From Pieris napi (lineage: Eukaryota; Arthropoda; Insecta; Lepidoptera; Pieridae), in contig NC_062238.1 in the NCBI RefSeq assembly GCF_905475465.1, positions 4,320,501 through 4,384,500 of the forward strand: a DNA stretch of 64,000 bases. Direction: 5' to 3'. Of the stretch, positions 11,053-25,554 are shown in pieces. The position numbers were made by a program, and so were the translations under genes. The number at the start of each line of letters is the position of its first letter. The stretch's first letter is position 1. The notes under the pieces were generated by a model. The model worked only from the letters and a program-made list of their open reading frames with translations, was not told the origin of the DNA and made no database searches.

Positions 11053-14000
11053 CCGAACCAGCTTTTTGTCGATGCGGCTGCGCAGGTAATATAGTCATAA
11101 ATTTCCATAACCGCCACTCGATCTTATCAAACATGATTTTAATTTGATTTTGTAACCACACGTGTTGAACGTCTGAAGTTACGATCGTAGGTATAAGCAA
11201 TAAACAGTTTAGTAGCACATAATAAATTCAAGAGTTTTTGCCAAATGATAATTTTATATAGATAAATAAGGAATCTGTTAAAATAAATGGCACATTAAAG
11301 TACCGGAACCATCAAAGGCCGTACAGAATTTTAAGTGTTATGGGCATACATTTATACGATAACATTTGATAAACATGCTTAATTCATAATATCTGAAGCT
11401 CTTCAATTTCGAAAAAGGAATTCTATTTTTAAAAATGTGAAAATATAAAACCTTCATTCTCACACCCGCGCAGAAAGAATTATAATTCAAAAACAAAACC
11501 TAGAACTATTCACAGCCCAACAGGTCTATAATTTATAACCATCTTTAATCATACGATATCTAACACCAAGGTGAAAGTGTTTATAAGTGTCCCAGTTCAC
11601 ACGAATGTAAATTGTCAAACGTAATGAATAAAAGCACTTCGTAATGATGGGGTGGTTTTAAGCGTGACATATGATATGTCATTTTAATTATATGTCTAAC
11701 AGTGACAAAAACGTCAGAGATTTAGATTTGTTTTGTTTTATCTATGTATTTGGAAATGGATAGGATTATATTTGAAATTAATAACTTCAGCCTTTTGAAC
11801 ACGTTTCTGCATGGTGATATCTATCTTATGGGTATTGCCTTTCGACGCCCTATTGATCTGTGGCTCCAAATACATTATTTTTCTCCGATCTACCAACACT
11901 ACAGTTCCCCTTGAACGTAGTGTTTTAGGGTTTCTATGCAAATATATTCGGTACTCCAATCATTTTTCAGCTTTTAATTGTCCAAAACATATGTTTTATT
12001 CTTCAAATGACGCACTGACCGATATGATATCCATTCTACTTTCTGCTATCAGCTTATAATCCATTTATCAAAGCCTTTGTTTACCGGCTCGATGTATCAT
12101 CAACTATTAATTATAATGCGTTCTTCTCTTCGAACTTTGACGTTCTCGCTGTGTGACAGACCAACGATAACACTAATGTTATTTTATACTTACTTTCTTT
12201 GGTCGTACATTGAAAATTACATCTTAACTATAGGCGATAAAGTCTAAATTAGCGTACATATAATTACCACGATTTGTTTATGAAATCTTAACCTTATGTC
12301 TACGACGTAAGGTAGCTTTTCGATATCTGTTTAAAGAATTCAAACACCTTTGTAATGCACAGAGTTGAGAATTTTGATGGATGTGCTTATAATTGTTTCT
12401 GTATCGATTATGCCATTGATAAATATTTCGGCTATTGCTCATTTTATTAATGACATGGAAGCGGAAATATCCTGGGTGAGCCGGTTGTGACGACAGCGTG
12501 ACGTCACAATTAATTTTGAGGCTGTCAAAACATCTGTCAGCGATGTTAGACATTGTTACGTTTAATTTTAAAGTTATCGACCTAACTTGTCTTAAGTGAA
12601 ACTTCGTATTAAAACAACGAAAGAAAGTTCCTTAAAACGTCCATAATTTTAAAGCGTGATTTAGACGACTATCTTAATACAGTCAGCAAATACTTATTAA
12701 ACAAATTTGTTTCCATTTTAATAAGTTTGGGTGAATCTAAATAAATTGTACATGTTGTTTTGTATACCTTATATAAAATATTGTAATTTTAATTAGAAGA
12801 CAAATAATAATAGTATAGTTTTGTGTAGGTATGCCGCGTTGGAACTAATCCAAACATTAATATATAATAATATTATGTAGAGTCAAAGTGTTTTATTCAA
12901 TTAATTTAAAATTAACGGCTGAGTATAAACCAGCAAAGCAACGAACCGAAAGGGAATTTAAATAGTCTGTAGACAAGTTTAGTCTCGGCATCAGGAATCC
13001 ATCGGGGGATGTTGGTCAAACGAAATAAAACTTTCACCCTTATATTTAAAGACGAATTTTATTTGATAAATGGTTATTCAATTAAAGAAAATTTTAAAAA
13101 CAATTGATTCGCTTTATAAAACCAACATAAGATTAAGGATGTATTTTTACGTTTAATTAAATTACCTACTGAGAATTAACTTTTTTAAATTTATTTTTAG
13201 AGACCTTCCTTTAATAATTTCTAACAATTTCCAGGTCTTGAAGTCAATTTTATTATTAAATTGTAATTTTCATTTATTTCATCTAAAACCTTAATTCAGT
13301 CTTAAATAGAATGCACCTTCATTCAGTAAATACCTGTATCATAAACGCGTACAATGCAATATTAGATTAGATCAAATTAATTATAAATGTTTACTAACCG
13401 CACTTTGTACCTAACACTAAAATTGTAACTATTAAATTCAGTTATAAATAATTCCTAGAAAAAGGTTTTTTTATCAAAGATCTTACTTGTTATTAACTCT
13501 TACAATATTCACCACCTTTTATATAATTACCTCGTTATATCATATAGCAACTCTTCTAGACTATCCTCTAGAATAGAGTTATACGAAACTGTTATGTGAA
13601 ATATATTACTCAAATTGGCACAGAATGTCAGTCCATTAAAGTTGAAGACATACCAACACAGGGTCCTGAAAAGTCTTCGTGTGACGCGGGTTGACATACT
13701 CAGTTCATTAATTCTTCAACTGATCAATACCATATTGCTACAAAGACGTGACCTACGTCTTTGCAAATGTTTTTGCGAATGTATTTTTGGCTGTTTCTAC
13801 AACAAATGTCAAATTAATGTTTTCTAAAATACAATATGACGTCTTATTTAAGTTTTACTTTATGCTTGAAACATACGTTTGGTTCCTAACAAATATGGAA
13901 AGGAATACATTTTTGTGTTCTTTTGTTATTTAAAATTTTAAGGCATGTAGTAGATTGACTTTTCACCCAAAACATGTGTTGTTTCGTCAGAACTGGATAC

Positions 14001-14627
14001 CAGGACGTCCGAACTATCCGCTCTTGCGTCTACCACTAGCCACAGAATATTATGATTTAAAACTAAGTTAATATTCGAATCCCTAACAAGAGAACAGTTG
14101 TACCCCAAACCGCTAGCTAGGGCTGCGTCAAAGCAACAGACAGATATTAATGGTTATATGGAAAAAATATCGTTGCGTTTCCTTTCCCTAGCTTTTAAAG
14201 CGTAATAAACAATGTGCAATTAAACCGCCAATAGCAGATTGATGGATTTATTAATAGATTCTGTCATTTGTACCGGAAATGTAGCTTGTGGCGACTATAG
14301 GTAGAATTTGTATAAAGTATAGTTTCGCCCTTATTTAGAAATCATTAAAGTTAATATCACAATACCATTTTCATGGTTATTATTGTACTAAATTATACTT
14401 GGCTTGTTAGTGGCCGAACCTTGGTTGGGGTACAAAGAAGTATCTAATGATATAAAACAATTATACCAGCTTTGCGAGGGAAATATCCAGAGTCGAGACT
14501 CAGCGCGAACTATTACTATCTCTAGGATCTCTAGTATTTTCGCTGATTAGAGCCTCAAAGTTGTCATCATCGGAGCATGTTCGGATCTTATACCAATGTG
14601 ACTAAGTCCGTCAAGATAAGAGGGTGC

Positions 14628-14750
14628 CAATTCTATAAAGGCCGCACGCCGATCGCACTTGCGCGCCTTCTGGCAGTGTGAGAGTCCATGGGAGGTGGTA
14701 TCACTTAACATCAGATTTGCCCGTTTGCCCCATGTTATATAAAAAAATAC
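14628..14750 (+). mobile_element. Retroposon tail (GGCCGGCAACGCAC family)
   Basis: A degenerate AAGGCCGCACGCCGATCGCA start, then GAGAGTCCATGGGAGGTGGT, ATCACTTAACATCAG, TTGCCCGTTTGCCCC and an A-rich end. Same family as the copies at 10.7, 49.9 and 63.1 kb. Confidence 0.65.
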
Positions 14751-15161
14751 ACCCGTATGTAAAAATCCGATAACTTGTTGTCATACGGGAGTCATCGTCT
14801 CGTCTCTGAATATAACCTTTCGAACAAAAGACACTCGTTATACCTAGTCAATCGATTATAATTTGGCGTGTAGTAAGAAAAGAAACTAATCTTCACTTTT
14901 GTGATTTATTCAAAGGTCCTTCAATTCACTAACACAAGCTTTTAAAAACTATTCCATACTGAAAATCATTTTATAAACATTATCCTAAGGGAGCTTTGCA
15001 ATTACAAAAACAAGCACATAAAGTGTAGGAGTCGCCGCTACTGGAACCACAAGTTATAGCCTAGGGCAAGATAGGACTATATAACTAGATAGATCGTGCT
15101 CTATCTAAACTAAAAAAAGTTCATAATATACCTACATTAATACATCAGTAGCGCTACTACG

Positions 15162-15303
15162 CTTTATGGGTATTTTTCCCCTCCACTGGTCTCGATCCTT
15201 GGCGACTATCATCCAGTTCGTAAACTTTCTCATCACTCTTAAATCCTCTTCGATGCAATCTCTCCATCTGTTCCTGGGTCTGCCTCTTGACCTTTTCTGC
15301 TAT
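15162..15303 (-). pseudogene. LINE reverse transcriptase C-terminal fragment
   Basis: The minus strand reads RGRPRNRWRDCIEEDL and then NWMIVAKDRDQWRGKIP without a stop. This is the C-terminal signature of insect endonuclease/reverse-transcriptase LINE ORFs. Only about 47 residues remain, so it is a dead scrap. The neighbouring (TTTGAC) tail of another retroposon begins where it ends. Confidence 0.75.
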
Positions 15304-15520
15304 GGCATCAAAGTCAAAGTCAAAATAACTTTATTCATATACGTTATTACATTAGGTAATTAATTACTTACCTAGGTAATTTACAGTTCACAAGTCAAGG
15401 GGCAAGAAGAACTGGCAAGTAACTTTCCGCCACTCTTTTTAATAACTAAGTTTTGAGTCATACAAATTGTTTGAACTGGAGCAAATCAATCCCAAGGATT
15501 AGGATCATTTAAATATTCGT
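15304..15520 (-). mobile_element. Retroposon 3' end with TTTGAC tail
   Basis: On the minus strand: AGTGGCGGAAAGTTACTTGC, then CAGTTCTTCTTGCCCCTTG, ending GAATAAAGTTATTTTGACT and TTGACTTTGA. Such ends with short TTTGAC tails are frequent in lepidopteran genomes. It abuts the LINE coding fragment at 15303, suggesting one inserted into the other. Confidence 0.55.
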
Positions 15521-16939
15521 CAAATTAATAAAAAAGGTTTATTGATTAATTTACGTCCGTAGTTACATCCAATGAGTTATGGTTTTTGGTGCCCTGATCT
15601 CTGGCATTCGCTACAAGTGGCCTGGGTTTTGCAGAATCTAAGAAGAAAAATGAATCTAAGAAGGACATTATATAAACTAATAAAATTTATAAAAAACTCT
15701 ACTTTTATATCAATTATTTATTTTCATATTCATATACAACATGAACTCAAACACTATTTCAATTTGAAAAAAAAAACTAAACTGAGTATTAAGCTACCGT
15801 GTGCAAAGCTAACTTTGCAAGGAACAAAACTATAACCTAATTACACTTGCAACGATGTAATTACTGACAGATTTATACGTCAATGCATAGCAATGAAGTA
15901 CCAATTAAAACGAAGGAGATAAGATATCATTTCGTAATTGGTTCATTATAATCAGCTGGGCAGGGCGGAGCATATATGGCTTATACGTACTTACACGTAG
16001 AACCTGTAAGGCTGTGTAGGTTTCATGTTCATAACGTTGCATTTTGGAACTTAATTTTAGGGACATAGAATTGCTAATTGTGTATCTTCTTTATAATTAC
16101 GTGATGCACGAAATATACTTAAATTAAGGAATTTTTTTAATTACCAACTCGGTGGTTTAAGTAAAGGTTGGGTTATCGGGAATAATGTTAACCTATTTTT
16201 TTTACTTTTTTTTAAATGCTATGGTTTATGTATCTTTATTATTTAGACTGATTTGTAGACTTCGCACTGCTGTAGTAGCTTATTACGAAAAAAAAATTCA
16301 GTCACCAATTGTTGTTGTTGTTTTTGTTAATTATGTAGTTATATATGTCATTAACGTTAATTACACACGAGTTTATTGATTGATAATATCTTGGGAGACT
16401 TGGGTTTGGATAGCGTCCTTTATTGAATCCTTATTAGTTGCATAAATCTCTAAAACTCTGAATATCTCTGAATAACTTTAATTATTAACTTTATATACTA
16501 TAATATCGTTAAATATTGAATCCAATTATCTTTTTCTACTAAATCTACAAAATGTACACAACGCCAAAAACATAAACAAACGTTGAAAATCCGCGAAAAA
16601 CGTTTATGCGTCTGCGCAGAGTTTGTTTTGACATGTCGTGAGTGACGCTTACAAGCCGCTCGTTTCTTGTCACGATCGCGCTAACGTTTACAAAGGCTAG
16701 TAGCATTATAATCCTTAGATATTCTTAGGTATGAATCAAATATATAAACATTCCATAGTATTAAAACTGTTTTATATATTTTCTTATTGGCAATAGAACG
16801 CATCTGTCTTATCAAAAGATTGCAAGTATTTCTTCTATTATGAGTGTCTCACAGGCAAAATGCTAAACTATTAAGTGGACTGAAAAGTTCAAAATCGAAA
16901 AAATCTTGTTTTTAAATAGAATTTAATTTGATTATTAAA

Positions 16940-17141
16940 TATCCCTGGAGTCATAAGTTCGATTCCGATGTGCTCCAATGGACTTTTTATTTGCGCATTT
17001 AACATTCGCTCAAATGATCAAGGAAAACATCCTAAGGAAACCGGCTCGCCTTAGACCCAAAAAGTCGACGTCGTATGTCAGAGATACAGAAATCTGAGGT
17101 CCAGACCTAAGAAGGATATAGCGTCACTGATAATATATAAT
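16940..17141 (+). mobile_element. tRNA-derived SINE, 5'-truncated and internally deleted
   Basis: B-box-like GTTCGATTCC, GCGCATTTAACATTCGCTC, GGAAACCGGCTCGCCTTAGA, CCCAAAAAGTCGACG, and after a deletion ACAGAAATCTGAGGTCCAGA. Same family as the other seven copies. Confidence 0.8.
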
Positions 17142-20100
17142 AAAAGCTTTGACGATCACTTATTGAGACATACGATACTGTTAATAACATTTCAATATCA
17201 ATAACAATGGGCCTCAGTAATACTTTTCCTGTTTACCCTCAAATGCATACCTAAGTCATTTGTCTAAAGAATTAAACAAAGCATATATCACAATTGAAAG
17301 AATAATTTACTAAAACTTCTTACTTATTGGTTCTAACCAGTTTTAAATCCTGTAATCTAAGAATAGAAAGTCTACGTCTCAAGACTCAAGGAATCGTATA
17401 TCATTTTCAAGCATTAATTTACTAGATTCAGGCCGCTACACGGCAGTAGTTCCGTCGAAAGAAAACTCTATACAAAACATTACTTGCAAGTGTTGAGCGA
17501 TTTATGCGACGGCCGGAGCTTACGTTTATTGTATATTATTGTAGTGACACCGACTAATTTGTTGGATAACTGACGAAGCGGGAAGAAGTTTATCTTCGGA
17601 TATCGAAGTCTATTAAAAGTTTACGTAATTTTTATTCGGAATTTGTTTGCTTATCTGGGCGTGTTTGTTTAATGATTATGAGATAAAACGATGCATGCTT
17701 CATTAATTTTTGATACAAATTTTTAAGTCTTACGCTGAAAATCGTATTATATGTGAACATTAAGACTGAAAATTGTACAATATACGTATACCTATGGTGT
17801 ACGAGCGTCATTGTAATAAACTGATAGGCTTTCTATGTCCGTCTATAATTTATTTACCACGTATAGAACTGGCTGCTCTCAGGTCAATTAGTAACAGGAA
17901 TTTGGATATTTCAGTTATTAGCGTATAAATTGATTAATTTTATTCCTATACAACCGCACAAACCTAGTAAAATTCTTGCATACAATAGTGGTTCGATTCT
18001 CATCTGAAGAGGCCTAGGTATATTTAGAGTATCACTTACTCTTAAAGCAGCTAATGTTGTAAGAACTTTATTCTTAGCAACAAAATTGTAATTTTCTTAC
18101 AATAATTAGGTAATTATTATGCGAATTGCACGTCGGCATCGGACAGCAGTGTTAATATGAAAAATTTATTAGCTTGCTATTGTAAATAGGTAAATTAAAA
18201 TATTTTAACACGGAAACAATCATACTATTATTTATTAAAAACGATCTCCAAATATTTGTCCCATTTTACGAACAATATTAAAGATGTAAATAATATGAAA
18301 ATTATTGAATTTATTATGTCTATAGATACCAAACATTTAATAGAGCAATCATTTGATTGTGACTAAAGTAGCAGCGATTATAGACGCATTATTCCGCATC
18401 AAATATACTCTATGACGGCTTTTCATCTTAACGAAGGGATTTATTTAATCCTACGCGTATTTGGGAGCAAGCTTGTCCAGTGACAGAACACTCGCGCGCC
18501 TCTTCACGCGTGGAAATGTTTCTGCAATAAAACAAGCCACAGATTATAAATAAATTGAATCACATATTGGTGATTATTGAAATGTGTGAGGAAGGACATG
18601 GATAATTTATAATAAGGACCTAAAATAACTAGCAATAACATTGTTTATGGAATATTATTTTAAAACTTTTTGGTCGTCTTGTTTTGTTAAGGAATGCCCT
18701 TGATTAGTGTGATGTCAAATAAGTACACAATCTTTATCATGCTTGAAACAGTTTAATAGTAAAAGCGTATCTCACTTTCGGTACATGTGGTAGGTATGCC
18801 ATGATATCATCTCCCATTCCCAAGCTATTACGTTACATACATTCTCAGTCGAGGTCTTTATACCCCGTTATTAATAACAATGTCTTACGCATAATGCATA
18901 CAATTGGTTCTGCTACAAATTCACCGCAAGTGGCATTTAAAACAATACGGGAATCAACAAAGAAGGTCCACTAAATCAAACTTTGCAAACGTCGCCAAAT
19001 GTCGCAAAATTCCTCTCACAATGTCCAAGGTCGCATTGTGATGTGACATCTATTGTACACTTTCCTTAGACCAATTAATCTACTAAGTTTCGCTATTATA
19101 CTTTTACTTTTTTCAAAGAAAGTAATAATGAGTGCATTTGGGACCACCACGAGCAGGTAATGTCTTGTAATCGGCCGATTTGTCTGTTTATGTTCGGTGA
19201 CCGCGTCTGCTCGAGATATAAGTAATAAATTACGAGAACAGAAGGTGATTGTAACGCCGCCGAGGTGAGGTTACATTAGGAGACAAAATAAGCAGGTTCA
19301 TGATTCAATTGTTTAAGAACATAAGTTTTGATTGTCTTCGTATTATTTATTGCTCTTATCTTCGTCGAAGCCTACATATCCTCAAACTTCTAGAAGTTTA
19401 ACATTTAATTGCGTGCGTGTAAAAGTTTGTAGTTTATATTTCTTCAAATGCATTCGAAATTTAAAATTACGAAACGCGAAGATTAATTAATAGACTGAAT
19501 ATTAATTATTATAATCTGTACCTACTTGTAGCTGCAATATGACGATAAATAAAAATGTATATACATCTTGCCCTGTGTTATATAAAACCCGGCTATATAA
19601 GCTTAATACTAAAGAACCCTAAACAAGTGACCTCTGTAAACTTGTTCAACCAGATTTATTTAAAAATTAATATTCAATTAGCTTTCCGCACATGATGCTG
19701 GGCGTGCGTATTATTAACTATAATTTATGGCATCATTTGTCGGATGATTTTTTAAATTATTGCTTTTTTAAACGTTTCGTGGTAATCGGAAAACATTCGT
19801 AAATTATTAGCCTTGTAAGAGAATAGTAAAAGTAAATATGTTAAATATTATTTTGTATGATTATTTTAATTTAATTTGCTTTATATTGGAATTTAGAAAT
19901 AAAATAAGGCTTTTAAACAAAACTTTCGTGTGAGAATAACTAGACGAAATTACGTTATAATTTGTATGTTCAACAGTCGCATACTACTTATGGACTAAAG
20001 AGAGATATAATATCAAAAACACATACATGTCTATTTCCCCACTCACTTGCTACCTTGGAATTTACCTACTTACCGGTTAAGGCCCTCTCAAAGCCATTAA

Positions 20101-21125
20101 GCAATTTGTCTTGCAGATAAACGATCTTCATCGTTCTTATATTTATAATTGTTATGTGGTGTTTACGTGACCTTGGTTTTGCATGTGAAACCGGGCGATC
20201 TGAAAGCATTTCATTTTTTATTAATACTTATCTAGAAAATTCTATGAAACCTTTTTAGACCACGATGGTAATTTGATTTTCCCTCTCAACGCTAGAAGCA
20301 TTATATATTTGCGGTTGTGTTTTGTTCTAATAGTAACACAGTAACAGTCGAGGTACGTTGGAGACCAGTTCTTTCTAACTATTTCAGACAACTCACAATT
20401 GTAGACAATAGGTGTACTACATTTTAGCAATAAATATAGATATTTTCACAGTATCAGACAATAGCTATGTAACCTCCATTCATAGAATATTATAGGTAGG
20501 AACATTATCAGGCTAGAAGCAACTTAAACGAGTTATTAAAGGATATTGGGTATGAAAATTAATACTATCATTTATCTTGATTTGAAATCTTTTATGCATT
20601 TAAATTTGAATAATTATCTATTACGGTGTTATTGGCTCGGTAATGATTTAAATTATATTTATTAATATTTCTCCTTGAGTTAAAATTGTATTTAAGGTAA
20701 TGACACTAATATTGTCGAGTTATGTTCTATAAATAAATGTAAGATTGTTCAATCACACAGCACGCTTTATCCTATATTCCTTTTACACAAATACATATAT
20801 CGAACGTGAATATAAAACTCTTACTATGAACATAATATTACTGTATGATCGATTTGTTAAATATTGAACAGGTATTTGTGTATCCCATCTGCCCATATGT
20901 CCACCTGCTTTAAGTGTCGTTATAATTGTATTGACTTTGGTCACTCGTACTCATAAACTTAAGGTTATTAAGTAACTCAGACTTTATAAATCTCAACAGC
21001 TATATTATAGCTTTTATCATTCACGAAAAGACGTATATGATAATGATAACATTTCGTATATCTTGTTTGTTATATATGTACCTATCTTGAATGCTTCGAA
21101 TACAGAAGTGGTACCTGTTAATATC

Positions 21126-21613
21126 TTATGGTGGCTGTACACACTCGGCGAGAGCTTCTCGCCGAGAGTCTCGGCCGAGAGGACCGAGAGAAGAGCGCAG
21201 CCTGTACACACTCGTTAAGTTAATTGTATTTAAAACACCGTTGATAATGGACGTGGCAACCGCTGCTGCTGTTTGTCTTTGTGCAATGAGTTATTATAAT
21301 TTTCTTCACATTAACCATTAAAAAAAATACGAAGCCATGGCGAAGAAGAAGATGGTCACTATACACCGCAACAGAAATTGGTAATTAGGATCATAAAGTT
21401 TTAATATTATCCAAAATTTAATGATTGAACGAGTGTGTACAGGTCGCTCTCGTTTTACTCGCGAGACCCTTTGACTCGTGCGCAAAAACCGACAGGCGAC
21501 CGAGAGAGGCGAGACCAACTGCGAGGAAGCGAGGCGAGACGAGAGCTCTACTGTACACTCTCGCTCTCGGCCTGTCTCGGGGTGTCTCGACGAGTGTGTA
21601 CAGCCACCATTAA
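21126..21613. mobile_element. Harbinger-like MITE with GAGAG-rich arms
   Basis: Perfect 19-bp terminal inverted repeats TGGTGGCTGTACACACTCG (21129-21147) and its complement (21591-21609) are flanked by a TTA duplication (21126-21128 and 21610-21612). A 3-bp TTA/TWA duplication fits PIF/Harbinger. Inside, a second inverted pair (CCTGTACACACTCGTT at about 21200 against AACGAGTGTGTACAGG at about 21428) flanks an AT-rich core. The core has a short ORF start, MDVATAAAVCLC, and an Arg-rich stretch that may be a transposase remnant (weak). Both arms are dense in CTCTCG/CGAGAG words, including the palindrome CTCTCGGCCGAGAG. Confidence 0.8.
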
Positions 21614-22165
21614 AGATTACGACTCGTTTTTTGAAAAGAGAGACCGGACGTGAAGAACAGGAAACACTTTAGAGCCAACTGGTTCCTAAATATTAATTAA
21701 GTAAGCGTTAAACCTACATTGCTTAATTTAATAGAAGTCCTGTAGAAGTATTCCACAGAATCCCTTCTATTTTATTCTACGCGTATTCATAGTTCCAGGT
21801 AGCGTACAGCCGTATAGTACATGTCAACGCTAACAAAACCGCTTACAATTTTAGATGGCGTCGCAGAAATAGATGATCAAAAAGTTGTAATAAGAATTTA
21901 TCAACGGCGCCGACTCCCGCGCATAGATTTATTGCGTGTTATGTAAATGTGTACAAGATATTAGCGTCCTTAATAATTCTACGTCGTTGATTCGAGATAA
22001 ATTCAGTATCTGAGAGCCTTTGGACCAATCGCGGTGCCCTTTTATGTTGAGATTAGATTTGTATATTAATTGTAACTATCATTTAAGATCCGATATTAAT
22101 TAAAGGTTTCAATTTCGTTATTTACTAATCACGTAGGTATTTATATTGAATTTAGTTAGCAGCGA

Positions 22166-22378
22166 GTTGTGTTAGCCTAGTGATTTTAGCGTGACTCTCA
22201 TCCCCGAGGTCTTAGGTTCGGGCCCCGGCTATGCTATGCTCTTTCAGTCAATGTGCGTATTCAACACTCGACTCTTACAGTGAAGGAAAACATCGCGAAG
22301 AAACCGGCAACCCAAAATCACGCGTGTGTCAGGAACAGAAAGCTGACCACCTAGAAGGTTTTAGTGCCACTGGTTATT
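22166..22378 (+). mobile_element. tRNA-derived SINE, diverged
   Basis: A box TAGCCTAGTGA, B box GGTTCGGGCC, GAAGGAAAACATCGC, AAGAAACCGGCAACCC, GTGTGTCAGGAACAGAAAGC and a shortened 3' part TTAGTGCCACTGG. Most diverged of the recognisable copies. The 102-residue ORF starting at 22231 is a product of this repeat and its flank. Confidence 0.75.
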
Positions 22379-25283
22379 TTTTAAATTTAGTTAAACATTT
22401 CCCCTCGTACCACCACGTAAATATCAAGTTCATTTTTCCCTCACTACTACTATATATGTGGGACCAGCTGCATTACAAAGTACCTCCCAACCAATACAAC
22501 TTGAAGAAACAAGCATACAGATTCTTAAAAAGCTGGTAAAGTACACAATAAATATAGAAATTCACTAAGCCGTCTAGCATTGTGAATGTCTATGGGCGGA
22601 GGTAAAATTATATTTTACGTCCAATTTAATGAAACTCACCTATGATATTATGCAACATAATGATTATAGTTTCCACAAAACAAGACAGTTATAGTCGATT
22701 AATATTCTTTTATCCAGTCGCACATTTAAAGCGTTATTTCTGACAGTTCGAAGGCAATGCGCCAAAACGCAGTTTACAGTTTGACATTTGACGTAACTAC
22801 ACACGAACGGTTGGCTGATGACATAATTTAAAACACGCATGCACCGTGTTAAGAGGATGTTGTCAGTATGGGATAGTAAGACGAAATGATTAATTGATAT
22901 GACTCAGTATATTGCAAGCATTGTTGTTTTAGATTCATTTGTTTATTTAGTACGCGATGCCCGCAACTTCATCTGTGAATAGTTTGGAGTCTATATTAAG
23001 CTACAGACTTTCAAAAAATCAAAAGTAAGTAACAATAATACTTATTTTAAATGGACAAGACAAGAATTTGATAAGATTTTAAAAACCAGTTAAAATAATT
23101 TATTTGTGACATGGCGCCTTTACAATTAAATATAATTCTGTTAAGTATTGAATTTAAATATTGATAATTTAAATAACCCGCCAAACCTTCTATACAAGAT
23201 GGCGTCGCACCAGTCTCTGTGACGTACTTTTTAGTGCGTTAATTGTCAGTCATGCTGCGTCATCGTTTCTTCTACCAATCGGTGACCGTTTGAGTCACGT
23301 GAATGAAGAAATTAAATACATATATAAATAGCAGTTATTAACAAAATATATATAAAATATAATATAGCTTTTTATTTAAGTATCTACCTACATTTCATAG
23401 TTACATCATTTTCAAGAGTTCATATCTGATTAAGTTCTTAATTTGGGTTTGAGTACTACGATTACAAATTGTTTATAGCCAAAAAAGTAATAAAAAGACT
23501 AAGAAAATATCATTCAAATGCATCATCTATATTAGGTATGTAATAGACATTTCTTCTCTACTTTCATGGTAATACTCTTAGTACAGTGCGCAATAAAAGA
23601 GTAGAAATTAAGTACTTATATCTGAACTAAAAGAATATATTTTCCTGGCAACACTTACACTAGTGATTTGTCAATTTTTTTTCTGCGATTTGTGAAATCT
23701 TGAGTTTTTGTAATTACCTTATTGCATTTCGTGTTGTAATTTTTTAAAATTGCAAAAAGAACTGAACGTGAATAAAAAAGTAATCATGGCGAATCGCGTA
23801 GAAAAAAATTGAAACTTGTTGGGCGATGTATGGCTGAAGCTAAAAAGTTATCTAACCTGGACTATGTCTGCCGACTGACAGCCGACTTAACTGGTCAGTA
23901 TTTATAAGAACCATAAATATATCATAAAAGCAAATCATGCCGTTAATTTGTTTGTTTCCCACTTACATTTAAAAGTTATATTGACACAACCACATATTTT
24001 ATACTGATACATTTTAATCATTCCGTTTTCCAAAAATGTTGTGCGCCCATTGAGGTTGTAGAATTTAGATTAGTTGAATATAATGTATCAAGTTAATGAT
24101 TACTTCTGGTTTACTACTTTTTAACCTTAAAGATATTCAATGATATTTCTTTATGAATTCAAGATTTGTTAAAGCATGTTTGTAATTTTATATGAACGAT
24201 TGTGGCGCCGTCATTTGTTTTCTACTATTTTATATCGCACTGTCAAATGTTCTAGCAAATATATATTTGCAATTACTATTATTTTAATACACTGTTAGCG
24301 TTGCAAAGTAGGTATATATGTTTCACGGAGACCGACCCGAGATTCAATCAGAAAAAGAACTGTAAGTAATTCAAAACTTTTGTAAAGAAGCACCGCGAGA
24401 CAGTTTAACACATTACCGCGATAGTCTGCGAGATAGTGGCCTTAAAAATAAAAGGCCTCGAAACAGAATCACGCGCAGGTATCTTAAGTAGACTCGTGAT
24501 AGGCAAGCGACATGTTAAAATAATTACCCCTTAACGGCAATAAAATTAACGCAAAATCCGCCTTTGATATCCTGTTTTATTTCTCAGTGAGCTTCTTGCT
24601 TTGCATATATTTATATCATATAAAATTTATCATGTCATGCTATTACTACTGATATGCAAACTATTAATGGAATCTTTTATAAAACTTCACTGAACTTTCA
24701 ATATCTTAAGGTCTCAAGGTACAAGATGACTTCAAATTAGATCGTATTTTGTGTCAAAGGCCGCCTACGCAACGGATATTCGGATGATGTGAATGCTGCT
24801 GCGATCTTTGGCTGTATCGTATCAATAGCCTGTTATTAAAAAAAACATATTACTCTTCAGCCATTTGGTATCCTTTTGACCTAACCAAAATAAGGAGCAG
24901 TTTCGGTTTTTTGTTCGGTTGTTTTCGGTTATTTCAAATAGAAAAATTAGTAACACAGAAACGATGTATGTCTAAGGTTAAAAAAAAAAAAACTCCACAA
25001 ACGTAAAAAACTTTTTTAAATTCACAATAACAAGGAAAAATATCAAAACAGCGAAACCTTGTAAAAATCATATTCCGACTATAGCCTTCAAGTTTTTAGA
25101 ATAAATGAGATCTAGCCTTTACGCTTAAAGTCTAGATTTGAATTGAGTGGCTATGATTTATGTGTTTTTATTCTGTGATCCTCTATTTGAGTATGCACTG
25201 AGGTACTTATAATAGCAAATGACGACTGGGTGGCCTTAGTAACAACTTATTTTGGAAGGTTTTTGTTTTGCTAACTAGAAGTT

Positions 25284-25554
25284 AGACAAGTTTTTGCCTA
25301 GTAGTTTCAGCGTACGACTCTCATCCCTGAGTTTGTAGGTTCGATCCCTGTGCACCAATGGACTTTCTTTCTTTGTGCGCATTTAACATTCGCTCGAACG
25401 GTGAAAACATCGTGAGAAAGTGTCTTAGACCCAAAAAGTCGACGGCGTGTGCACAGGGGGCTACTTGCCTATTAGATTGAAAGATTATCATGAAACAGAT
25501 TCAGAAATCTGAGGCCCAGACCTAATGAACTTGTAGCGCCACTGATTTATTTAT
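25284..25554 (+). mobile_element. tRNA-derived SINE with 12-bp target duplication
   Basis: A box TGCCTAGTAG, B box GGTTCGATCC, full body and 3' end (AAATCTGAGGCCCAGACCTA, GTAGCGCCACTGATTTATTT). Flanked by perfect duplications TAACTAGAAGTT at 25272-25283 and 25555-25566, which fix the element borders and show LINE-mediated insertion. Confidence 0.92.
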
